In this document: positions 18,265 through 25,630 of the stretch, in pieces
Position numbering within the stretch: position 1 is the first letter of the stretch
Layout of the letters: each line of letters opens with the position of its first letter
Origin: Flavobacteriales bacterium
GTDB lineage: Bacteria > Bacteroidota > Bacteroidia > Flavobacteriales > BACL11
Assembly (NCBI GenBank): GCA_002730985.1
Contig: PCBP01000078.1
Coordinates: 1 to 27,046 of the forward strand
DNA length: 27,046 bases
Direction: 5' to 3'
Translations under genes and position numbers: made by a program
The notes under the pieces: generated by a model
The model's database searches: none
The model's input: only the letters and a program-made list of their open reading frames with translations
Told to the model about the DNA's origin: nothing

Positions 18265-18719
18265 TTAGTAATTGATTTTAAGGAGTTTATAATAAATTTT
18301 TGTTCTTCTTTGTTGTTAATACTTGTAATATTTGCATTAACAAAATTAAGATCTCTTTCTAAATTATCATGATACGATAAAAATCTTGGTAGATTTTTTT
18401 GAATACTATATCTAAGGAATTTGAGTTCTACAGATTTCGGGTCTTCTTTTATAGCAGTCTCAAGCAACTTTTTTCCTTTTCGAAAATAAATTAGTTTTTC
18501 AATAGGGTTATTAATGAATTTACATTTGATAAAATAAAAACATCCTTCATATCCTTTGATTAGTATAGATGTATTATCTTCTATAAAGGTTAATTTTTTA
18601 CCTAGATTATTACAGTTATACTCATTGGTGTGGGCTGATAAGTATAGTTTCCTTATTGTATTAATATCACTATTATAGCTTGAAAGATTAAGCAATATTA
18701 TTAGTAATAGTGATTTCAT
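18261..18719 (-). CDS. Uncharacterised exported protein of the carotenoid operon
   Basis: I do not know a function for this 152-residue protein. It starts with a short hydrophobic signal-like segment (MKSLLLIILLNLSS). The rest looks helical and resembles a short TPR-like module: GKKLLETAIKEDPKSVELKFLRYSIQKNLPRFLSYHDN has the alternation seen in TPR pairs, and similar small proteins with NPIEKL, FRKGKKLLE and FLRYSIQ-like segments occur, as far as I recall, in other Flavobacteriia. It is locked between crtB and crtZ by four-base overlaps on both sides, so it is certainly co-translated with pigment genes. It could be an accessory protein for the pigment enzymes or simply a linked gene. Two cysteines (36 and about 60) are not in a known motif. 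Confidence 0.75.
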   Translation of the reverse strand: MKSLLLIILLNLSSYNSDINTIRKLYLSAHTNEYNCNNLGKKLTFIEDNTSILIKGYEGCFYFIKCKFINNPIEKLIYFRKGKKLLETAIKEDPKSVELKFLRYSIQKNLPRFLSYHDNLERDLNFVNANITSINNKEEQKFIINSLKSITK

Positions 18720-19561
18720 ATCATTTTTATTCTTATTGCAATTTGAGAAGAGATTAATATTAGCATCTTTTTTAGATTTGATATTCGCACTCTTTTTTCT
18801 AATATATTGTGAGCATCCATTTTTTGGATTTTACGAAATAGACTCATATAATATCTGTAGGCTAGATATACTCCTCTCTGGGCATTTTTATCTAGCATTC
18901 TAATTCCTATTAATCCATCTTCAAAATCTTTTGCAATATCTTTCTCAATTATCTTTTTCTCATCATTGTTAAATTTCTTTATGTCAAGGTTTGGGAAATA
19001 TACTCTGTTTAGAGTACTGTAATCTTCATTCATATCTCTAAGGAAATTAATTTTTTGGAAAGCAGCCCCAAGAGATTCTGCATGTTTCTTTAGCTGCTGG
19101 TAGCTTCCTTTTTTATTATGTGTGAAAATTTGCAGACACATAAGTCCTACTGCTTCTGCAGATCCTTGAATATATTCTTTATAAGCTTTTTCGTCACAAT
19201 TCTGATTGCTAAGATCATATTCCATGCTCTCTAAGAAGTTATCTATCAGTGCCCATTCAATATTATATTTCTTAATTACATTTTGAAAACTATTTATGAT
19301 TGGATTTAAACTTATGTTCTTTTCAAGCGCATCAATTGTAGAGTATCTGAACTCATTAAGCAGCTTACCTTTGTCATAATCATGGAAGCTATCTACTATC
19401 TCGTCAGCAAGACGAACAAAACCATATATTGAGTAAATAGAATTCTGATATTCTTTTGAGAGAAGTTTAATCGCAAGACTGAAACTTGTGCTATATACTT
19501 TTGTTGTTTTCTTACTGCATTCCAATGAAATAGCATCAAATTTTTTCTTCTGGTTCTTCAT
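18716..19561 (-). CDS. crtB: Phytoene synthase CrtB
   Basis: The 281-residue protein belongs to the squalene/phytoene synthase family. The two aspartate-rich motifs that hold Mg-diphosphate are visible: LADEIVDSFHDYD (residues 51-63) and FLRDMNEDYSTLNRVYFP (173-190), along with STSFSLAIKLL near the N-terminus. It joins two geranylgeranyl diphosphates to make phytoene, the first committed carotenoid step. It overlaps crtI upstream and the small uncharacterised gene downstream by four bases each. The usual enzyme length is about 280, so it appears complete. Confidence 0.94.
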   Translation of the reverse strand: MKNQKKKFDAISLECSKKTTKVYSTSFSLAIKLLSKEYQNSIYSIYGFVRLADEIVDSFHDYDKGKLLNEFRYSTIDALEKNISLNPIINSFQNVIKKYNIEWALIDNFLESMEYDLSNQNCDEKAYKEYIQGSAEAVGLMCLQIFTHNKKGSYQQLKKHAESLGAAFQKINFLRDMNEDYSTLNRVYFPNLDIKKFNNDEKKIIEKDIAKDFEDGLIGIRMLDKNAQRGVYLAYRYYMSLFRKIQKMDAHNILEKRVRISNLKKMLILISSQIAIRIKMI

Positions 19562-21027
19562 TGTATAGATTCTGTTATATATTTAGCGACTATCTTGCCT
19601 GATATTAGAGATGGAGGCACTCCTGGTCCAGGAACAGTTAATTGTCCTGTATAAAATAGGTTGTTAACTTTTTTGTTTTTAATTTTAGGCTTAAGATTTG
19701 CTGTTTGGGCTAGTGTGTTGGCTAATCCGTATGCATTTCCCTTGTATGAATTGTAGTCATTTTGGAAATCTTTAATACAATAACTGCTTTTATATTCAAT
19801 ATTTGAGATTAATTGCTGATTACAATATTTTTCTAATCTTGAGATAATGAGTGCAAAGTACTTTTCTCGTAATCTTTCTGTGTCTTCAACTCCAATTGGG
19901 ATTGGCATAAGGATAAAAATATTCTCTTGACCTTCTGGAGCTACACTCTTATCTGTCTTTGATGGACAGCAAATATAGAATAGTGGTTTTTTAGGCCAGG
20001 ATTGATGATCATATATTTCTTTTGTAAATTCTTCAATATCTTCATCAAAGAAAAGATTATGATGAGTTAGCTTATTAATTTTCTTGTTGATGCCTAAATA
20101 AAAGATTAGTGAAGAAGGGGAGAAGTTTCTTTTTTGCCAGTATTTTTGAGAGTAGTTTTGATATTTAGAATCAATTAAATCTCTCTCAACATGTGCATAG
20201 TCAGCAGAAGCAATAACAAAGTCAGAGTTGATTAATTTGTTTTTATTTGTTGTAACAGATTGTGCTTTTTTATTATTAATATTTATTTTTACCACCTCTT
20301 CATTGGCTATAAACTTTACACCAAGTTTCTTGCACAAATTAATTAATCCTATAATCACTTGATTAAATCCTCCTAATGGATAGAATGTTCCTTGTTTAAT
20401 TGCTGAATATGCCATTAAGCTATATAATGCTGGCATTTTATTTGCAGATGCTCCTAAAAATAATACTGGGAACTCTAGCAGATTAATTAAATTTGGGTGG
20501 TTAAAATATTTTCTGATATGTTTCCTGTAAGAAGTTAATAGTTCAAAATTTGTTATGTTTGAAAGTATCTCTTTAGTAAATAGCTCCATTATTGATAATC
20601 CGGGAGAGTTATACATAAAATTAATTCCAATGTTATATTTATGTTTTGCATCTTCAATAAATCTCTTTAGCTTTTCAGCCCCTCCACTTTCATAATTTTC
20701 AAATATCAAACATGTTTCCTCAAAATCTGCAGGAATCTCTACTTCATCTGAATCAAATATCATCTTAAAGCCTGGGTCAAGTTTAATTAATTCATAGAAA
20801 TGATTTGTTTTTAGATTAAATTCTTCAAAAAATTTATCAAAAATATCTGGCATCCAATACCAGCTAGGACCCATATCAAAAGAAAATCCATCTTTTTTTA
20901 ACATTCTTGCTCTACCTCCTAATTGCTGGTTTTTCTCAATAACAGTCACTTCTATCCCAGATTTAGCTAGAAAAGCTGCGGTACTTAATCCTGAGAATCC
21001 GCTACCTATGACTATTGCTGTTTTCAT
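19558..21027 (-). CDS. crtI: Phytoene desaturase CrtI
   Basis: The 489-residue flavoprotein starts with an FAD-binding Rossmann motif (VIGSGFSGLSTAAFLAKSG, with VIEKNQQLGGRA) and the family segment FDMGPSWYWMPD, and ends with the CrtI signature LFYTGQLTVPGPGVPPSLISG. It introduces four double bonds into phytoene to make lycopene. The internal segment IFILMPIPIGVED is also typical. The 104 bases between it and the upstream SRPBCC gene contain no clear -7 box, so transcription probably reads through from that gene. It overlaps crtB by four bases (ATGA). Confidence 0.95.
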   Translation of the reverse strand: MKTAIVIGSGFSGLSTAAFLAKSGIEVTVIEKNQQLGGRARMLKKDGFSFDMGPSWYWMPDIFDKFFEEFNLKTNHFYELIKLDPGFKMIFDSDEVEIPADFEETCLIFENYESGGAEKLKRFIEDAKHKYNIGINFMYNSPGLSIMELFTKEILSNITNFELLTSYRKHIRKYFNHPNLINLLEFPVLFLGASANKMPALYSLMAYSAIKQGTFYPLGGFNQVIIGLINLCKKLGVKFIANEEVVKININNKKAQSVTTNKNKLINSDFVIASADYAHVERDLIDSKYQNYSQKYWQKRNFSPSSLIFYLGINKKINKLTHHNLFFDEDIEEFTKEIYDHQSWPKKPLFYICCPSKTDKSVAPEGQENIFILMPIPIGVEDTERLREKYFALIISRLEKYCNQQLISNIEYKSSYCIKDFQNDYNSYKGNAYGLANTLAQTANLKPKIKNKKVNNLFYTGQLTVPGPGVPPSLISGKIVAKYITESIQ

Positions 21028-21131
21028 CTTTTATTTGTTATTTTTACTGAATCTTAGACTTAATATTTTGTATAAGGTAAAAGTACACATTATTATTTTT
21101 TATTTCTATATGTGAGATAGGAGTATAGTAT

Positions 21132-21617
21132 TCAAGATAATATCTCATGAGTCATCTTATTTCTATAATTGAAGATTTGGATTAGTTTCTTTCTAATAAA
21201 GAGTTTATGAATAATTTTACTGATTGGATGTAGAAATAATTTGTATCTTACTTTATCAATAATTGTAATTGTTCCATCATTATTGTCTTTAAAATAATGT
21301 TCGTGATGCCATAATTTGTAAGGCCCAAATAATTGTTTGTCAATAAAACATAGATATTTATCTACTTTTGTAATTTCAGTTGTCCAGTTAAATCGTAAAA
21401 CAGCAAGTAACTTGATTGTGTATGTAATTATCTTCCCTTGATAGACTTCTGAAGAACCTCCTGAGTTTATTTTAAATTCTAGATCTGATGGTGTCAGTGT
21501 GTTTAGATTTTTTGGTTGACTAAAAAAGCCCCATGCTCTCTCTATCGTTGTATTGATGTCTTCTTTTGAGTAGAGTGTGTAAATCCCTCCAGGATGTTTA
21601 ATTATTTTTACTCCCAT
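21132..21617 (-). CDS. SRPBCC (START-like) family protein
   Basis: The 161-residue protein has the pattern of the SRPBCC ligand-binding fold of the COG4276 kind: an N-terminal strand (IYTLYSKEDINTTIERAWGFFSQPKNLNTLTP), then the central GKIITYTIKLLAVLRFNWTTEI, FIDKQLFGPYKLWHHEHYF and DGTITIIDKVRYKL segments. This group binds hydrophobic ligands, but its substrates are unknown. In Bacteroidota it is commonly placed next to crtI, crtB and photolyase genes. Here it heads the operon and a -7 box lies 43 bases upstream. No MerR-type regulator or photolyase, frequent companions elsewhere, is present in the window. Confidence 0.83.
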   Translation of the reverse strand: MGVKIIKHPGGIYTLYSKEDINTTIERAWGFFSQPKNLNTLTPSDLEFKINSGGSSEVYQGKIITYTIKLLAVLRFNWTTEITKVDKYLCFIDKQLFGPYKLWHHEHYFKDNNDGTITIIDKVRYKLFLHPISKIIHKLFIRKKLIQIFNYRNKMTHEILS

Positions 21618-21659
21618 TGTGTTAGATTCTTAAAGATTTGGTTAATTTAATTTATGTTA

Positions 21660-21667
21660 CAAAAATA
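21660..21667 (-). promoter_or_regulatory. -7 promoter box of the carotenoid operon
   Basis: The minus-strand octamer TATTTTTG matches TAnnTTTG and ends 42 bases before the ATG of the SRPBCC gene, giving a leader of about 35-40 bases. It is the only full match in the spacer. No TTTG at 17-23 bases upstream was seen, so the -33 element is weak or absent. Confidence 0.45.
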
Positions 21668-21721
21668 GTAAAATTCATGCAACTGAAGACTCTATACTTC
21701 TTTAGTGTTTTGGTTTCAATA

Positions 21722-21754
21722 TTGATTTTTTATAAAAATTATTTAGTAATTTTG
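21722..21754 (+). promoter_or_regulatory. Promoter with -33 TTG and -7 TAATTTTG, apparently leaderless
   Basis: TTG at 21722-21724 is followed after 22 bases by TAATTTTG at 21747-21754. The GTG start of the next gene begins only four bases after the box, so transcription should start at or within the start codon. Confidence 0.5.
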
Positions 21755-21758
21755 ATGC

Positions 21759-22253
21759 GTGAAAAAAGTTTTATTTTATTGCTTTTTAATTTTATTTTCT
21801 TGTAATAATAGGACTGAATATAAAAACAATCTTAATCAATTAAAGAGTCTGACTGAAGATATTAATAACTGCTTCATTGATTCTGTACAAGCCTGCCTTG
21901 AGATATCAGATTACCTTACTAATGATTTTATTTTTCATTCATATCCTGCAGGCAATAAGAAAGGTGTAGAAGCAGATAGATTTGAATATATTCAAAGTTT
22001 TAATGAGATGAAGAGAATGAATATGTCAATTAATATTGGGCACTCAATTTATTTGCCCGGAATTGACAAAGAAACACATCAATTAGATGGAAGTGTTCGA
22101 GTATATTATGGTGCTACTATATCTATTGATACTATCAATGTTGATTTTTCTGCTTATCAGACAGTAGATTTTAGAGATGGTAGAATATCAGAAATTTGGG
22201 AATGGGCAGATTATGGTGGAGTCAGTAATCAATTGAATGAATCGAATCAGTAG
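21759..22253 (+). CDS. NTF2/SnoaL-like lipoprotein
   Basis: Using the GTG at 21759 gives a 164-residue lipoprotein: MKKVLFYCFLILFSC ends in a lipobox with Cys15, followed by a short Asn/Lys-rich linker. The body has the layout of the NTF2-like (SnoaL-type) cone fold: a helix with CLEISDYLTNDFIFHSYP, GVEADRFEYIQSFNEM, and the C-terminal strands VDFSAYQTVDFRDGRISEIWEWADYG, where FRDGRISEIWEW is the recognisable family ending. The fold binds small molecules or catalyses polyketide-type chemistry; no function can be assigned. An ATG at 21755 lies in another frame that stops after 16 codons. It is divergent from the carotenoid operon. Confidence 0.75.
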   Translation: MKKVLFYCFLILFSCNNRTEYKNNLNQLKSLTEDINNCFIDSVQACLEISDYLTNDFIFHSYPAGNKKGVEADRFEYIQSFNEMKRMNMSINIGHSIYLPGIDKETHQLDGSVRVYYGATISIDTINVDFSAYQTVDFRDGRISEIWEWADYGGVSNQLNESNQ

Positions 22254-22333
22254 TTAATTCTAACTTATTTTAGAAAGCTTTCTGTTGTTATATCGTTCGT
22301 TTTTTGATTCTGATTTTTTAGAAATTTATTTAA

Positions 22334-22341
22334 TAATTTTG
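22334..22341 (+). promoter_or_regulatory. -7 box four bases before the cupin gene
   Basis: TAATTTTG is a full match to TAnnTTTG and ends four bases before the ATG at 22346, the same spacing as for the gene at 21759. The nearest TTTG upstream (22303-22306) is 27 bases away, longer than the usual spacer, so this assignment rests on the -7 box alone. Confidence 0.4.
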
Positions 22342-22345
22342 TGTT

Positions 22346-22720
22346 ATGAAAGAAATCAATTCAATTAATATAATGGATAAGTTTTCATTATTTGAAGAAG
22401 AGTGGAATCCTAAGATTATAGGCGAACTTAATAATCAATATGTTAAAGTCTGTAAGTTGAAAAACGATTTTGTATGGCATAGTCATGAGAATGAAGATGA
22501 GTTATTTATGGTATTCAAAGGAACTCTCCTGATTGACTTTAGAGATGGTAGGACAGTGCAAGTTAAAGAAGGTGAAATTTTAATTATTCCAAAAGGAGTG
22601 GAGCATAGGCCACATACTAATGGAGAAATTGTTTTTAATTTGTTATTTGAGCCAAAATCAACTTTACACACTGGGGATGTTGAAACAGATCTTACAGTTA
22701 AGAAATTGGATTGGATTTAG
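22346..22720 (+). CDS. Small cupin-domain protein
   Basis: The 124-residue cytosolic protein is a single cupin barrel. The first metal motif is visible as WHSHENEDELFMVFKGTLLI (His residues 44 and 46, Glu50) and the second as IPKGVEHRPHTNGE, with the glycine-rich VKEGEILIIPKG in between. Single-domain cupins of this kind bind a divalent metal, often in dioxygenase, isomerase or sensing roles; the substrate cannot be read from the sequence. It lacks a signal peptide and stands alone between two short intergenic regions. Confidence 0.82.
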   Translation: MKEINSINIMDKFSLFEEEWNPKIIGELNNQYVKVCKLKNDFVWHSHENEDELFMVFKGTLLIDFRDGRTVQVKEGEILIIPKGVEHRPHTNGEIVFNLLFEPKSTLHTGDVETDLTVKKLDWI

Positions 22721-22743
22721 AAAATAATTTCTTAAATATAAAA

Positions 22744-22760
22744 CCTGCTCGGATGGCAGG
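22744..22760 (-). terminator. Hairpin terminator, U-tract on the minus strand
   Basis: CCTGC and GCAGG form a perfect 5-bp stem around a 7-base loop. Read on the minus strand the hairpin is followed directly by TTTTATATTT, so it works best for a minus-strand transcript, and it lies just after the stop of the decayed frame at 22766. In the plus direction (for the cupin gene) the following sequence is only GGTTATTATATT. Confidence 0.5.
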
Positions 22761-22765
22761 GGTTA

Positions 22766-22987
22766 TTATATTCTAGATTCTTCTAGTAGACCAATAAACT
22801 TTTCGATGCTTTTTATGCTTCTAATATTTGTGTAATCTTTTCTTAATAATTGTTCCTTCTCAACTACATATACATCAGAGCTAGCGAGATTGTTATTTAA
22901 AAAAGAGCATAGTTTTTCTGAGAACTCTTGGGTCCTCTTTTTTATACAAAAAACTATGCAAAAATTTTGGCTATTTTAAAATATCAT
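22766..22987 (-). pseudogene. Small gene with an early in-frame stop codon
   Basis: On the minus strand the ATG at 22987 opens a frame of 73 codons that has a TAA as codon four and is otherwise open to its stop at 22766. The reading from codon five looks like protein (with IKKRTQEFSEKLCSFL and RSIKSIEKFIGLLEES) and has no other ATG, GTG or TTG start. The stop is followed by a hairpin with a U-tract on the same strand. I do not recognise the product. A single base change would restore the gene, so this is either a young pseudogene, a sequencing error or a chance frame. Confidence is low. Confidence 0.35.
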
Positions 22988-23041
22988 TTTATTATTGAAT
23001 AATTATTTTTAATAAAAATTATACGTATTATTAAATTTAAG

Positions 23042-23230
23042 ATGAATAAGAAAAAATACCGAAGGGGTGAAAGTTTGTCAAAAACTCTGAAGGCAATATC
23101 AGAGATAAAAGATCGTGTTCCTAAAATTATTTTTAGGGCACAAAATTTAGTTGTAACACTAAGGAGCAAAAGTCAATTAAAGAGATGGATCGATCTTTAT
23201 CCAAAAGGAACGTACACTATTAATTATTAA
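23042..23230 (+). CDS. Hypothetical small basic protein (62 residues)
   Basis: I do not recognise this family. The product is highly basic (RRGESLSK, RSKSQLKRWIDLYPKGTYTINY), has no signal peptide or membrane span, and ends in a strand-like YPKGTYTINY. It is 16 bases upstream of the plastocyanin-FAS1 gene on the same strand and may share its transcript. The amino acid pattern (alternating hydrophobic residues in PKIIFRAQNLVVTL) looks like real protein rather than noise. The complementary frame at 22984-23169 is less protein-like, so this strand was preferred. Confidence 0.5.
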   Translation: MNKKKYRRGESLSKTLKAISEIKDRVPKIIFRAQNLVVTLRSKSQLKRWIDLYPKGTYTINY

Positions 23231-23246
23231 TTTAAATACTATCAAA

Positions 23247-24746
23247 ATGAAAAAACCACTATCAATCTTATTTCTGGCATTAATTGCTCAATTTTCAATT
23301 TTTGCTACAAACCATATAATTAACACACAGGGTATGACTTTCAGTCCTTCTGCACTTACAATTAGTATGGGGGACTCTGTTACTTTTAATAATACGGGCG
23401 GATATCATAATGTTAATGGCACTCAAGCAACTTATCCAAATAATCCTGCTAGTTTTAGTAATCCAACTGGAGTCTCTGCAGGCTGGTCATATGTTTATGT
23501 TTTCACATTGTCAGGAATATATAATTATCAATGTAATCCTCATCTCCCTGGCATGGCTGGCACTATTACTGTAACAGATTGTAATGGTACAGTTAATGGC
23601 ACAGCACTTATTGATACTTGTGGTGTTTGTCATCAAGCATATATATATAATTTTATTACCCATCAGGTTAACTTTGTAGACAATGCTAACAATTTGATTG
23701 CTGGTGTTGATTATGATCCTTCAACTGAGATAGTTGTCTTTGCTAATGATCCTTCTAATCCATATTGGAATGATTGTGCTTCGAATACAATATATGATAT
23801 AGTATCTAATTCAAATGATCATACAATATTAAAAACAGCTATTGATGCTTGTTCGCTTGATGGTGTACTAGCAGGACCTGGTCCTTTCACATTATTTGCT
23901 CCAACTGACGCAGCATTTAACAATTTACCTGCTGGTACTGTTACAGCGCTCTTAAATGATATCCCAGCACTAACGCAGATACTACAACATCACGTTGTGG
24001 GAGACAGTGTAATGTCTACTATGTTATCAAATAATCAAATTGTTACTACATTATTAGGTACTAATATAACGGTCACAATTACCGCTAATGGTGTCTATAT
24101 TGATAACGCAATGGTAACAATGGTAGACTTAGTTGCAGATAATGGGGTAGTACATGTTATTGATGCCGTATTAATACCTTCAACATCATCAAACTCCATC
24201 TATGATATTGTATCAAACTCTAGTAGTCATACAATATTAAAAACAGCTATTGACGCTTGTTCGCTTGACGGTGTACTAGCAGGACCTGGTCCTTTCACAT
24301 TATTTGCTCCAACAGATGCTGCTTTTAATGCTCTGCCTGCTGGTACGATTACTGCTTTATTAAATGACATACCACAATTAACAGATATCTTAAAACATCA
24401 TGTTGTTGCTGATAGTGTAATGTCTACTATGTTGTCAAATAATCAGGTTGTTACTACATTATTAGGTGCTAATATAACGGTCACAATTACCGCTAATGGT
24501 TTCTATATTGATAACGCAATGGTAACAATGGTAGACTTAGTTGCAGATAATGGGGTAGTACATGTTATTGATGCAGTTTTATTGCCAAATAATACATCTA
24601 TAATCGATAACACTATTATGATAGAATCAAATCGGTATTTATATTCGGTAAACATCTTAGGCGATAGAGTTAGTAAATATATTAGAGGTCAGATAATTTT
24701 TGACATCTATAAAGACGGGTCTGTCATAAAGCGTTTTAACAGGTAA
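23247..24746 (+). CDS. Secreted plastocyanin-like protein with two FAS1 (fasciclin) domains
   Basis: The 499-residue protein has a signal peptide (1-20), then a plastocyanin-like domain with a full type 1 copper site: His54 (GGYHNVNG), Cys96, His99 and Met103 (CNPHLPGMAG). Residues 111-180 form a Cys-rich spacer (CNGTVNGTALIDTCGVCH ... NDPSNPYWNDC) common in marine Bacteroidota exoproteins. Two FAS1 domains follow (about 182-318 and 319-450), each with FTLFAPTDAAF and HHVV ... DNGVVHVIDAVL. The last 40 residues (SVNILGDRVSK to KDGSVIKRF) resemble a short C-terminal secretion tail of the T9SS kind. It is likely a surface or secreted adhesion protein with a redox domain; the copper domain could carry electrons outside the cell. 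The FAS1 repeats are tandem duplicates. Confidence 0.85.
   Translation: MKKPLSILFLALIAQFSIFATNHIINTQGMTFSPSALTISMGDSVTFNNTGGYHNVNGTQATYPNNPASFSNPTGVSAGWSYVYVFTLSGIYNYQCNPHLPGMAGTITVTDCNGTVNGTALIDTCGVCHQAYIYNFITHQVNFVDNANNLIAGVDYDPSTEIVVFANDPSNPYWNDCASNTIYDIVSNSNDHTILKTAIDACSLDGVLAGPGPFTLFAPTDAAFNNLPAGTVTALLNDIPALTQILQHHVVGDSVMSTMLSNNQIVTTLLGTNITVTITANGVYIDNAMVTMVDLVADNGVVHVIDAVLIPSTSSNSIYDIVSNSSSHTILKTAIDACSLDGVLAGPGPFTLFAPTDAAFNALPAGTITALLNDIPQLTDILKHHVVADSVMSTMLSNNQVVTTLLGANITVTITANGFYIDNAMVTMVDLVADNGVVHVIDAVLLPNNTSIIDNTIMIESNRYLYSVNILGDRVSKYIRGQIIFDIYKDGSVIKRFNR
23793..24588 (+). repeat. Tandem 408-base direct repeat encoding two FAS1 domains
   Basis: Copy 1 (from about 23793) and copy 2 (from about 24201) align with a constant offset of 408 bases and no indels. 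Identity is patchy: 23862-23905 (44 bases) and 24094-24166 (73 bases) are exact, whereas the middle (about 23928-24015) carries many, largely synonymous, differences. Confidence 0.8.
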
Positions 24747-24781
24747 AGAATAAGGTTTAGTTAGTTGTAGATGAAAATAGG

Positions 24782-24807
24782 CCCACTCAGATGAGTGGGT
24801 TTATTTT
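24782..24807 (+). terminator. Rho-independent terminator of the FAS1 gene
   Basis: CCCACTC and GAGTGGG form a perfect 7-bp stem around the loop AGAT, followed by TTTATTTT. It lies 35 bases after the stop codon of the FAS1 gene and is preceded by an A-rich run, so it may also stop the convergent nitroreductase transcript. Confidence 0.8.
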
Positions 24808-24888
24808 GGTTAAATTCTTGGTCTTAATTTATGATTTCTTTTAGTAGGGCTATTTATGGTAGAACTCTAGTTTCTGATTTCAAACTTT

Positions 24889-25596
24889 TTAAACTTCTTT
24901 AATAACTAAATCATTACTTACTCTGAACCTTTTACCATAAACACCCTTCTTGTCAGCTTTTCCAATTCCAAATATCATAACTACATGGCACTTCCAATTT
25001 AGTTTAAGTATTTTCTTAATTCTTTTTTCATCAAATCCTTCCATTGGACAAGAATCAAATCCTTCGGATACTAATGACATCATAAAGTTTTGGCAAGCTA
25101 GTGCTGTAGTTTTTGTTACTGTTTCAAAGAGTTCATGCTTGTAAATAGGACCTCTAGGAACGGGTTTGAAGTAGCCAACAATGTTTATAAAAACAAAAAT
25201 AATACGTTTTATCAGTCCAGCAATTCCAAAGCGATCATGATAGTAGGCGAATGGAATTAGTTTATTATAATAGTTATTTATAATTGGAATAAATTTATCT
25301 TGTTTTTTATATTCTTCAACAATAAAATTTCGATTTCTCTTCCATGTATCAATTCTTGCTACAGCAACTACTAATTCTTTTGCGGTCTTTGCTGCGTTCT
25401 GAGAAAAGCAAGCTTCTACCACCTGCTCTTTTTTTTCTAGATTTCGTATCCAATAAAACTCCCATGGTTGTAGATTAGATGAGTTTGGTGCTTGCAGTGA
25501 TGCTTTCAAACACTTTCTCATCACAGATTCAGGCACTTCAGTGTTCGTAAACTTTCTAACTGACCTTCTCTTGTTCACTGCCTCAAAAAAATCCAT
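24889..25596 (-). CDS. Nitroreductase family protein
   Basis: The 235-residue protein starts with the nitroreductase signature FFEAVNKRRSVRKFTNTEVP, continues with APNSSNLQPWEFYW, and ends with VMIFGIGKADKKGVYGKRFR. These segments build the FMN site of the NfsB-like fold and the family uses NAD(P)H to reduce nitro compounds, quinones or similar electron acceptors. A middle insertion (about residues 115-155, RFGIAGLIKRIIFVFINIVGYFKPVPRG) is hydrophobic and longer than in NfsB, as in some Bacteroidota subfamilies. SCPMEGFDEKRIKKIL is also typical. Substrate unknown. Convergent with the FAS1 gene across the terminator. Confidence 0.88.
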   Translation of the reverse strand: MDFFEAVNKRRSVRKFTNTEVPESVMRKCLKASLQAPNSSNLQPWEFYWIRNLEKKEQVVEACFSQNAAKTAKELVVAVARIDTWKRNRNFIVEEYKKQDKFIPIINNYYNKLIPFAYYHDRFGIAGLIKRIIFVFINIVGYFKPVPRGPIYKHELFETVTKTTALACQNFMMSLVSEGFDSCPMEGFDEKRIKKILKLNWKCHVVMIFGIGKADKKGVYGKRFRVSNDLVIKEV

Positions 25597-25630
25597 ATGT
25601 TATAGGGGAGTTGTAGTTAATAAACAAATA

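Larger units (their letters stand above)
22721..23041. other. Intergenic region with terminator and a decayed minus-strand gene
   Basis: This 321-base stretch has no intact gene. It holds a hairpin terminator at 22744-22760 and, on the minus strand, a small coding-like frame with an early stop (22766-22987). The remaining bases, 22988-23041, are A/T-rich and should hold the promoter of the 62-residue gene, but no full TAnnTTTG was found; TAAATTTA near 23031 is a weak candidate. Confidence 0.5.

Noticed and set aside
23624..23638. CxxCH (CGVCH) in the FAS1 protein as a c-type heme site
   Set aside because: The cysteines belong to a recurring Cys-rich spacer in Bacteroidota exoproteins where the position after the second cysteine often varies, and no other cytochrome c features are present.
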